In this document: piece after piece, positions 1-6,008 of the stretch | How positions within the stretch are numbered: position 1 is the stretch's first letter | Layout: the number at the start of each line of letters is the position of its first letter | NCBI GenBank assembly: GCA_033855775.1 | Contig: JAWVFT010000027.1 | Location: 1 to 7,842, forward strand | DNA: 7,842 nt | Direction: 5' to 3' | From: DASVTR01 sp033855775 | GTDB lineage: Bacteria; Acidobacteriota; Blastocatellia; Pyrinomonadales; Pyrinomonadaceae | Notes under the pieces: generated by a model | The model's input: the letters and a program-made list of their open reading frames with translations, nothing else | What the model was told of the DNA's origin: nothing | The model's database searches: none | Made by a program: the position numbers and the translations under genes

Positions 1-45
1 CGACCGCACAGCAGCCTGGACTATCGAACGCCGAGTGAGTTCTAG
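1..45 (+). CDS. IS3-family transposase (OrfB), C-terminal end only
   Basis: Reading from base 1, the frame gives RPHSSLDYRTPSEF followed by a TAG stop at 43-45. This ending, with RPHSSL-Y-TP-EF, is the familiar C-terminus of IS3-family OrfB (DDE, rve-type) transposases, which cut and join the ends of the insertion sequence. Only 14 codons lie in the window; the catalytic domain is off the left edge, so I cannot tell whether the gene is intact. It points toward the TIR-STAND gene, which runs the other way, so the two converge tail to tail. Confidence 0.8.
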   Translation, partial: RPHSSLDYRTPSEF

Positions 46-122
46 GCCGTGCACAAACAAAGAGCCATGACATTAACAACCGTGAGAATCTAATCTGACG
101 GCAGGTAAATAGTTCGGGGGCA
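1..122 (+). mobile_element. Right end of an IS3-type insertion sequence (boundary tentative)
   Basis: IS3-family elements normally end a few tens of bases after the OrfB stop and finish in the dinucleotide CA. After the stop at 45 the sequence has no gene, and at 111-122 it reads AGTTCGGGGGCA, a G-run then CA, which resembles the outer tip of many IS3-family right inverted repeats. The left end is outside the window, so the inverted repeat and the target duplication cannot be checked. The presence of the element is well supported by the transposase tail; the exact edge at 122 is inference. Confidence 0.4.
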
Positions 123-159
123 TCTCACCCCAACTCCCTCTTACTCCCCGCCCCTTCCT

Positions 160-2937
160 CTAAACCTCCACCCCCAACTCCCTCAACAACCCCAACGCCT
201 CATCCAACACAGGCTTATAACAATACGGCGGCCCATCACACCAAGCCCGCTCCCTGGCCACCTCCGCCTCCTTCTTCGCCACCTCCCGCTCCCCCGCCTC
301 CAACGCCACCTCCGCCAAAAACATATGAATCTCCGCCTGCTTCAGCCTGTACTCGCACCTATCTGCAATCGCCAACGCCTCCCCCGCATACTTCAACGCC
401 TCTTCCATCTCGCCCCGCGCACGGAACAACCGCGCCCACGCCAGCAATATATCCGGCTCGTGGTCAACCAGATTGATGCGACGGCAGCGCGCGAGCGCCT
501 CGCTGAGATGTTCATCGGCAGCCCTCAAGTCTTTGCCTTCCATGACCAGAGCCGCGCCCCACAGCCATTCAACACGAACAAGGTCAAGTTCGACCGGGAA
601 TCTTTCTTCAGCAACTTTCTTCCAAAATCCGAGTGCCAGTTGCGCCGCCTCCAGCGCGGCTCGCGCGTCGTTCATCAGCAAGGCGCGGAAGGCGCGAGTG
701 GCCCACCCAACGCAAAGGGCTTGGGGGTTACTTTGCTTCTCAAATAATCCAAGAGCTATCTCCAGTTCCCCTGCCGCCTCGTCAGACGCGCCACGATAAA
801 CGAGCAGCCATCCCAATTCATGATGACCTATAGCTTCGCGTGCTTCGTTCTTGATCTCGCGGCTCAATTCTATGCGCTTCCGCAAATTACGCTCCGCTGC
901 TGCCAGTTCGCCTAGTTTGATTTGGTCGTCAGCAATGTTCCCCAATCCGATGGCGAGGTTTTCTTTCTCGCCAAGTTTTTCAGCGATTGCATTTCCAACT
1001 TGAAAAGCGCGCACGGCCCGGCGCGGCTGACCGGAGCGACTGTATGAGTTCGCCAGCACGGTCAGCGTCCACGCCTGTGCGTCCTCATTCTTTAATCGTT
1101 GCGGGCGTTCTTCGCTGTCGGGAAATAGAGAGTGCTCGAGTTCGATGCAGATTTGATATGCCCCAAAGCGATAGTAGAGCGGATCACGGAGCCGGTCGCC
1201 GAACAATTTGCGCGCCTCATCATATCGCCCCGCGCGGGCGGTGTGGTGGTAGAGTTCGATGACGGGCAGTAGGTCTTCAATGCTCCGCACCTTGTCCTCG
1301 TCGGGCGCGGGGATGGCCGCAAAATAGTCGCGCAGGCGCGTGTGTGCGCCCGTCTTGTCGGTCAGGCGGTCGTAGGCATAGCGTCGCACAATGGGGTGCA
1401 GGTCGTAGCGGTTGCTCTTCATGTCTCGCTGCAACAGGCCGCGTGCCAGTAAATCTTCCAGCGCGGCGTCGAATTTCTTTATGTTGAGACGCTTAAGAAA
1501 TCCGAACTCGTTGAAAGTTACGAGCGCATCGTAGGTCATCGGGCTGCGGAAGGCGGCGATGCGGGAGAGGAGCGTGCGTTCTCGTTTGGGCAGGGCGTCA
1601 TAGGATTGTTGGAGGACGTGATGCTGGCTCTGGATGAGGTCGGCGTGAACGTCGTGGCGGGGCGCGGCGGCGATGTCGCCGGGGGTGCGCGTGTCGTTCG
1701 CAATCAAGCCAGAGAGCAGGCGCAGGCTCAAGGGGTGATAGCCGTAGGCGGCGCAGGCGGCGGCAATCTCGGCGGGCGTTCCTTTGGTGACGCCCTGCGC
1801 GTGCATGAAGGCTAGGGCGTCGGGGCGCGACATTTCTTTCAGTTCTTGCTTGAGGACTCCGGCGAGCGCGCCGACTGCGCGGTCTTCGAGGTCGCGCACC
1901 ATGAGGCGTGTCGTGATGAGCAGCTTGGCGCGCGTCGAGCCTGCGGCGAGGTCTTTGAGCAGGCGGGCGGCGATGGGGTCAACGCAGGCTCGCTCGTCGT
2001 TGGTGAGGTTGGCTGTGTCGTCTTGCTGGTAGGCTGCGTCGAGACGGGCGTAGGCGCGTAGTTGTCGCTCGAAGCCGTCGAGGATGAAGAGGACGCGCTT
2101 GTGTTGTAGTTGCTTGCGTAGTTCCTGCGCGCGGTCGTAAGGGGTGGGAAAGAGCGCGGCGTCAATCGGCTGGCCGCTGGTGTACTTGAGGGCTTCGTCA
2201 ATGAACTTGGCGAAGGAGGATTCGCCTTCGTAGAACGACCACCACATGACGCCCTCGACGGCGGCGGCAGCGGCAGCGGACGCAACTGCGGCAACAGCGG
2301 ATGACGCGGCGGGCAGCACGTCATGCTGCATCCAGTGCCAGGCGAGCGCGGATTTGCCCATGCCGCCCATCGCAATCAAAGCGCAAATCGGATGCTCATC
2401 GTCTGCGAGCCACGCCGTTAGCTCTTCGCGCTCTTTGACGCGCCCCGTGAAGTTGGCTTGCATGGCGTAGGGGTGGACGAGGTTGGGCGTCAGTTGAGTG
2501 ATTGGCTGTTCGGATTTGGTCGTGGGCGATTCGCGTATCTCTTCGATAACGCGCCGGAGTTGGTTGTCATGGTTTGTCGAATCGGTGAAATCTGCGTAGG
2601 TGAGAATGCCGAGGCGTTTGGGAAGCTGGCATGGTTCGAGCAAGAGCGGCAACGTCCGGCGGCGCGCTCCGCTTGGGTCTTCAACTTGCGATAAAAGCGC
2701 CTCAAACTTTGCCCACTCGCTCTGTAACCAGTTGGGCGTTATGACGAGCAGCGTCTTGCGGCTGTGCTCGACCGCGCTTTCCATGTTGTCGAGACTCGGC
2801 CCGCCAACTTTGAAGTCGCGGACATCTATGCAGGCGCGCAAACCCGCTGCTTCAAGTCGCGGAAGCAACCACGAGCGAACCCAATCAGCGTCGTGGTGGC
2901 TGTAACTGATAAAAACGTCGAAGGTAAAGCCAGACAC
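160..2937 (-). CDS. TIR / NB-ARC-type STAND NTPase / TPR protein (NLR-like immune sensor)
   Basis: 925 residues. Residues 6-135 form a TIR domain: FDVFISYSHHDADWV at 6-20, then SEWAKFE, where E79 sits at the catalytic glutamate position of NAD+-cleaving TIRs. A STAND ATPase follows: FTGR (163-166), P-loop GGMGKS (191-196, K195), Walker B LFILDGFE (283-290, D287), sensor-like ITTR (341-344), a GLPL-like YHPLSLRLL (400-408) and a winged-helix end with LHPIVRRYA (513-521), equivalent to the MHD region. Residues about 555-925 are TPR-like helical pairs, the likely ligand-sensing part. By family knowledge, ligand binding to the repeats drives ATP-dependent oligomerisation and switches on the TIR NADase, depleting NAD+ and stopping phage spread; that role is inferred. 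The start is GTG with a perfect Shine-Dalgarno. Oddities: an Ala-rich insert at 209-228 and a CDGPPYCY motif at 900-907. No partner gene is adjacent. Confidence 0.9.
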   Translation of the reverse strand: MSGFTFDVFISYSHHDADWVRSWLLPRLEAAGLRACIDVRDFKVGGPSLDNMESAVEHSRKTLLVITPNWLQSEWAKFEALLSQVEDPSGARRRTLPLLLEPCQLPKRLGILTYADFTDSTNHDNQLRRVIEEIRESPTTKSEQPITQLTPNLVHPYAMQANFTGRVKEREELTAWLADDEHPICALIAMGGMGKSALAWHWMQHDVLPAASSAVAAVASAAAAAAVEGVMWWSFYEGESSFAKFIDEALKYTSGQPIDAALFPTPYDRAQELRKQLQHKRVLFILDGFERQLRAYARLDAAYQQDDTANLTNDERACVDPIAARLLKDLAAGSTRAKLLITTRLMVRDLEDRAVGALAGVLKQELKEMSRPDALAFMHAQGVTKGTPAEIAAACAAYGYHPLSLRLLSGLIANDTRTPGDIAAAPRHDVHADLIQSQHHVLQQSYDALPKRERTLLSRIAAFRSPMTYDALVTFNEFGFLKRLNIKKFDAALEDLLARGLLQRDMKSNRYDLHPIVRRYAYDRLTDKTGAHTRLRDYFAAIPAPDEDKVRSIEDLLPVIELYHHTARAGRYDEARKLFGDRLRDPLYYRFGAYQICIELEHSLFPDSEERPQRLKNEDAQAWTLTVLANSYSRSGQPRRAVRAFQVGNAIAEKLGEKENLAIGLGNIADDQIKLGELAAAERNLRKRIELSREIKNEAREAIGHHELGWLLVYRGASDEAAGELEIALGLFEKQSNPQALCVGWATRAFRALLMNDARAALEAAQLALGFWKKVAEERFPVELDLVRVEWLWGAALVMEGKDLRAADEHLSEALARCRRINLVDHEPDILLAWARLFRARGEMEEALKYAGEALAIADRCEYRLKQAEIHMFLAEVALEAGEREVAKKEAEVARERAWCDGPPYCYKPVLDEALGLLRELGVEV

Positions 2938-2944
2938 CGGCGTT

Positions 2945-2950
2945 CCTCCT
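2945..2950 (-). promoter_or_regulatory. Ribosome binding site of the TIR-STAND gene
   Basis: On the - strand this reads AGGAGG, a perfect anti-16S match, 7 bases before the GTG at 2937-2935. It decides the start, because the first codon is not ATG. The TIR domain begins at residue 6, so no N-terminal residues are missing. Confidence 0.85.
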
Positions 2951-3042
2951 ATCGAGCGCGCATTCCAGTAGTTGATGAAAAGCTACACGTTGACAGCGAG
3001 CATCGTGGCGTTGGCAAAGGCTGACGCTCTCCGTGTAAAACC

Positions 3043-3071
3043 AGAATCTCGCAACTACTCTATGCTGTCAA
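3043..3071 (-). promoter_or_regulatory. Candidate sigma-70 promoter for the TIR-STAND gene
   Basis: The - strand has a perfect -35 box TTGACA (3071-3066), a 17-base spacer and GATTCT (3048-3043) as a poor -10 (3 of 6 consensus positions). It would leave an untranslated leader of roughly 100 bases. The -35 and spacing are good and the -10 is weak, which would fit low basal expression of a toxic sensor, but this is inference from sequence only. Confidence 0.35.
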
Positions 3072-3123
3072 TGATTGCCCGCGTTGAGGACTAGACGGCG
3101 GAGCGGGGCGAGAGATATAGAAA

Positions 3124-3158
3124 GGGCCGGGGATTAGTTGCTGCTTAATCTCCGGCCC
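3124..3158 (-). terminator. Bidirectional intrinsic terminator downstream of ilvE
   Basis: The arms 3124-3136 (GGGCCGGGGATTA) and 3146-3158 (TAATCTCCGGCCC) pair over 13 bp with one G-T wobble, around a 9-base loop. It lies 32 bases past the ilvE stop, so it should end that transcript and insulate the TIR-STAND promoter further on. The tail on the - strand is TTTCTATAT; on the + strand it is GTTTGTTTCTTT, which is richer in T. It can therefore act in both directions. Confidence 0.8.
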
Positions 3159-3190
3159 GTTTGTTTCTTTCGTCGCTTGCGCGCTAAGGC

Positions 3191-4282
3191 TTAATCGGTG
3201 GCTGCCGCGTGGAAGCTGGCGATGGGGTTGTCTGTGTCCGGGGGCGTGACGCTTGAGCCTTCGAGTTGGGCGGCGTTGTGGCCGTTGTTGCCGGGCTCGC
3301 TGCTCTGGCGCGCTTCGTTGACGAAGGTGAGCCAGGGGCCGGGAGCGGGGCGTTCGCCGGAGGTAATCTGGAAGAAGGTTTCCTGAATGCGGCGTGTGAT
3401 TTCGCCGCGCGCCCCGGCCCCGACCTTGATGCGGTCAACGGAGCGGATGGGCGTCACTTCGGCTGCCGTGCCGGTGAAGAAGAGTTCGTCACCGACGTAG
3501 AGCGCGGCGCGCTGGATGCCGCTTTCGGCGACGGGAATTTCCAGTTCGCGGCAAATCTGGATGACGCTATCGCGCGTGATGCCGGGCAGGATGGAAGACG
3601 AAAGGGGCGGCGTAATGACGCGGCCATCGTGCACCATGAAGATGTTTTCGCCGGAGCCTTCGGAGACGAAGCCGCGGTCGTCGAGCGCGATGCCCTCGGC
3701 ATAGCCGTTGAGCAAGGCTTCCATCTTAATCAACTGCGAGTTCATGTAGTTGGCGCCAGACTTCGCCATCGCGGGCATAGAGTTCGGCGTCAGCCGGTTC
3801 CACGTCGAGACGCAGACATCGACGCCTTGCTCAATCGCTTCCGGCCCCAGATATTTGCCCCAGTCCCAGGCGCCGATGTAGCAGGCCAGCGGATTCGGAA
3901 ACGGATTGACGCCAAAGGCCGGATGCTCTTCGTCCAGACTGCGAAAGATGATGGGCCTGATATAGCAGGAATCAAGCGTGTTGCGCCCGACGAGTTCGAT
4001 GGTCGCTTCGGATAACTCGTCGAGGCCCCAATTGTGATCCATCCGGTAAATCTTCGCCGAGTTCAGGAGCCGCTGCATGTGTTCGCGCAGACGAAAGACA
4101 GCGGGGCCGCGCTTCGTTTTGTAGCAACGAATGCCCTCAAAGACGCTCGAACCGTAGTGCAGCACGTGCGACATGACATGCACGCGCGCGTCCGTCCATT
4201 TGATGAACTGGCCGTTGTGCCAGATTTCCGGGCAGATGCGAGGGGTCACGATGTCTTTGGTTTGGCCGTTCGTTGGAAACAT
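3191..4282 (-). CDS. ilvE: Branched-chain amino acid aminotransferase
   Basis: 363 residues of a fold-type IV PLP aminotransferase. It catalyses the last step of leucine, isoleucine and valine synthesis, moving an amino group from glutamate to the branched 2-oxo acids, and the reverse in degradation; it is cytosolic. Visible family marks: FEGIRCY (48-54), the PLP-lysine region AKSGANYMNSQ with K174, EGSGENIF (208-215) that binds the cofactor phosphate side, and FTGTAAEVTPI (269-279). The start ATG has AAGGAG 8 bases upstream. The typical enzyme is about 305-310 residues; here the fold ends near 318 and a polar, Ser/Asn/Pro-rich tail of about 45 residues follows. A D-amino acid aminotransferase or aminodeoxychorismate lyase would share the fold, but the long N-terminal part and these motifs favour IlvE. 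The gene is monocistronic, with its own terminator. Confidence 0.92.
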   Translation of the reverse strand: MFPTNGQTKDIVTPRICPEIWHNGQFIKWTDARVHVMSHVLHYGSSVFEGIRCYKTKRGPAVFRLREHMQRLLNSAKIYRMDHNWGLDELSEATIELVGRNTLDSCYIRPIIFRSLDEEHPAFGVNPFPNPLACYIGAWDWGKYLGPEAIEQGVDVCVSTWNRLTPNSMPAMAKSGANYMNSQLIKMEALLNGYAEGIALDDRGFVSEGSGENIFMVHDGRVITPPLSSSILPGITRDSVIQICRELEIPVAESGIQRAALYVGDELFFTGTAAEVTPIRSVDRIKVGAGARGEITRRIQETFFQITSGERPAPGPWLTFVNEARQSSEPGNNGHNAAQLEGSSVTPPDTDNPIASFHAAATD

Positions 4283-4290
4283 CTATTGAA

Positions 4291-4296
4291 CTCCTT
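4291..4296 (-). promoter_or_regulatory. Ribosome binding site of ilvE
   Basis: The - strand reads AAGGAG, separated by 8 bases from the ATG at 4282-4280. It supports this start over any internal ATG. Confidence 0.8.
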
Positions 4297-4337
4297 TGAG
4301 GCTTGATTAGAATCCGATATTAGGGCGATATAAACTC

Positions 4338-4364
4338 ATAATAAAGAGCAATCCGCAGAAACAA
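4338..4364 (-). promoter_or_regulatory. Candidate ilvE promoter in an AT-rich patch
   Basis: The spacer upstream of ilvE has an AT-rich stretch (about 4300-4370) unlike its GC-rich surroundings. On the - strand TTGTTT (4364-4359) and TATTAT (4343-4338) lie 15 bases apart, a short spacing. The leader to the ATG would be only about 50 bases, and I see no leader peptide, attenuator or T-box-like structure in it. Confidence 0.3.
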
Positions 4365-4416
4365 TTCGGCCTGACAACGCCGCCGCCGTTCCCCTCGTTC
4401 TCAGCGCTGATTGAGA

Positions 4417-4544
4417 TACGGCACAATACCGTAAAGCCGCGCCCGTTGGCAAGGCACGGCTTGCCTCATCCGCAACCGGCGGCGTACCATCAGGACGCTT
4501 TCAATAACACTGACTACGAAAAGTCCGCGCCCCGCGTTCGGACT
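4417..4544 (+). other. Three small hairpins in the leader region of the dipeptidase gene
   Basis: The spacer between ilvE and the dipeptidase holds three small inverted repeats: TACGG/CCGTA (4417-4433), GGCAAG/CTTGCC with a 6-base loop (4448-4465), and AGTCCG/CGGACT (4522-4544), whose inside can pair further as CGC/GCG. None is followed by a T-run, so they are not ordinary terminators. The last ends 17 bases before the dipeptidase ATG. I see no convincing sigma-70 promoter for the + strand here. A regulatory role is possible but not shown. Confidence 0.3.
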
Positions 4545-4561
4545 CCTTTGCAACCTTTCGG

Positions 4562-5833
4562 ATGACTCATCGCACCTGCTCTCGCCCTGCGCCTGCATTG
4601 GCCCTGACGCTCATCTGCGCGCTCCTTTGCGCGAACTGTCGCATGAACCCTGAAAATAACGCCAACACCACGGCCCAAAATTCGCCGCCCGTTTCGTCCA
4701 ACAATCCGAGCGACGCGCTCGACGTTCATCGCCGCGCCATCAGCATTGACATGCACGCAGACACCGCGCAGCGGCTCGTTGACGAACACCTCGACATCAA
4801 CCAACGGTTGACCGACGGGCATCTAGACGCCCCGCGCATGAAGGAGGGCGGACTCGACGCGCAGTTCTTCTCCATCTGGGTCGAGCCGCAGCTTTACGGC
4901 GGCGGCGGAGAGCGCGCCATCGAACGCGCCGACGCGCAGATTCGCGCCGTCCAAGCCCTCGCCGAAAAACATCCTGAGACGTGGCAACTCGCCACCACCG
5001 CCGCGGACATACGCCGCATCAGCGGCGAAGGCAAACTCGCCGCCCTGATGGGACTCGAAGGCGGCTACGCGATTGACGAGCGGCTCGAAATGGTCGAGCG
5101 TTATTATCAAATGGGCGTGCGCTATATGTCGCCCGCATGGAGCGTCTCGACGAGTTGGGCCGGTTCCTCCGGCGACGAGATTGGCAAGGCGCGCGGCTTG
5201 AACGAGTTTGGCAAGCAGGTCGTCCGCGAGATGAATCGCCTCGGCATGATGGTCGATGTCTCGCACGTCTCGGACAAGACTTTCTGGGACATCATCAACA
5301 CTTCGACGCGCCCCGTCATCGCCACACATTCCGGGGCGCGAGCAATCGCGCACGTCGCGCGCAATCTGGACGACGACATGCTGCGCGCTCTGGCGAAGAC
5401 GGGCGGTGTCTGCTCCGTCCTCTTCTACCCGGAATTTTTAGAGCCGGGTTGGAGCGAAGAGAAGAAACGCGTTGACGCGCAGATTGCGCCGCTCGTGCAG
5501 CGGGCCAACGACGCGCAGGCAGGCGGCCCGGCGCAGAAGAAGATGGCGCGCGACCGCGTTCGCATCCGCGAATACGCAGCGCGCCTGCCGCCCGTCTCCA
5601 TCGCGCGCGTCGCCGACCACATAGACTACATCGTCAAGCTCGTCGGCATAGACCACGTTGGCATCGGCTCCGACTTCGACGGCATTCAAGCCACGCCCAC
5701 AGACCTCTCCACGGTCGCAGACCTGCCGAACCTGACCGTCGAACTCATGCGGCGCGGCTACACCGAAGCCGACATAGACAAGATTCTCGGCGGCAATATG
5801 CTGCGCGTGATGGAAGAGGTGGAAAAGCAGTGA
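4562..5833 (+). CDS. Exported membrane dipeptidase, peptidase family M19
   Basis: 423 residues of the renal-dipeptidase family, amidohydrolase-fold zinc enzymes that cleave dipeptides, in bacteria often ones carrying a D-residue at the C-terminal side. The binuclear zinc ligands are all visible by family comparison: H65 and D67 (DMHAD), bridging E166 (GLEGG), H235 (DVSHVS) and H256 (THSGAR). ARNLDDD (266-272) and GIGSDFDG (367-374) are further family blocks. Residues 1-26 look like a signal peptide (basic start, hydrophobic 12-24) ending in LCANC; C26 could be lipidated, though the box is not canonical. A polar Asn/Ser/Pro linker to about residue 50 fits a lipoprotein tether outside the inner membrane. 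No Shine-Dalgarno is seen before the ATG at 4562; the next ATG (4643) would lose the signal peptide, so the upstream start is preferred. Likely role: uptake or recycling of peptide or peptidoglycan fragments. Confidence 0.92.
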   Translation: MTHRTCSRPAPALALTLICALLCANCRMNPENNANTTAQNSPPVSSNNPSDALDVHRRAISIDMHADTAQRLVDEHLDINQRLTDGHLDAPRMKEGGLDAQFFSIWVEPQLYGGGGERAIERADAQIRAVQALAEKHPETWQLATTAADIRRISGEGKLAALMGLEGGYAIDERLEMVERYYQMGVRYMSPAWSVSTSWAGSSGDEIGKARGLNEFGKQVVREMNRLGMMVDVSHVSDKTFWDIINTSTRPVIATHSGARAIAHVARNLDDDMLRALAKTGGVCSVLFYPEFLEPGWSEEKKRVDAQIAPLVQRANDAQAGGPAQKKMARDRVRIREYAARLPPVSIARVADHIDYIVKLVGIDHVGIGSDFDGIQATPTDLSTVADLPNLTVELMRRGYTEADIDKILGGNMLRVMEEVEKQ

Positions 5834-5980
5834 CAAGTGACAAGCAGCAAGTGACGAGCAGGAACAAGCAACGAGCGATGGGTCGTGAGCTATAAACGAT
5901 GAGCCGCACGTGATGTAACGACGAGTGATAAGCAACGAGCGATGAGCAACGAGCGATAAGCAATGAGCAATGAGACGTGA
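5834..5980 (+). repeat. Degenerate heptanucleotide tandem repeat (about 21 units)
   Basis: Directly after the dipeptidase stop the sequence keeps a 7-base period for 147 bases. The best-preserved block, 5932-5973, is six units: GCAACGA, GCGATGA, GCAACGA, GCGATAA, GCAATGA, GCAATGA. The first units are CAAGTGA, CAAGCAG, CAAGTGA; the middle (about 5862-5917) is strongly decayed yet the phase is kept across it. Such short tandemly repeated heptamers between genes are known from cyanobacteria (STRR) and occur in other large genomes. Stop-like TGA/TAA triplets recur on the + strand, so it is not coding there; open frames on the other strand are artefacts of the repeat. Confidence 0.75.
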
Positions 5981-6008
5981 GTGATTGACGAAGGGCGAGA
6001 GAGAGTCA

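Noticed and set aside
111..138. A possible terminator for the TIR-STAND gene from GGGG (128-131 on the - strand) and CCCCC (116-120)
   Set aside because: Only four or five G-C pairs can form and no U-tract follows on the - strand, so I do not call a terminator there.
1839..2375. A 178-codon open frame on the - strand inside the TIR-STAND gene
   Set aside because: It is a frame-shifted reading of the NTPase region with Ser/Pro/Thr-rich low-complexity translation; the main frame has all the motifs.
2967..3059. An 8-base inverted repeat, AGTAGTTG (2967-2974) with CAACTACT (3052-3059), around the TIR-STAND leader
   Set aside because: The arms are 77 bases apart and short; a chance match is likely and no operator spacing is evident.
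3266..4015. A 249-codon open frame on the + strand opposite ilvE
   Set aside because: It lies wholly antisense to a clearly conserved aminotransferase, has no ribosome site that I can see and no recognisable domain; long opposite frames are expected in GC-rich coding DNA.
5438..5935. A - strand open frame covering the heptamer repeat and the dipeptidase 3' end
   Set aside because: Its first part is a translation of the heptamer repeat, and the rest is antisense to the M19 gene. A period-7 repeat without stops in one direction gives false frames like this.
5834..5980. The repeat block as a possible CRISPR array or phage attachment site
   Set aside because: Units are 7 bases with no unique spacers, and there are no cas genes, tRNA or integrase nearby.
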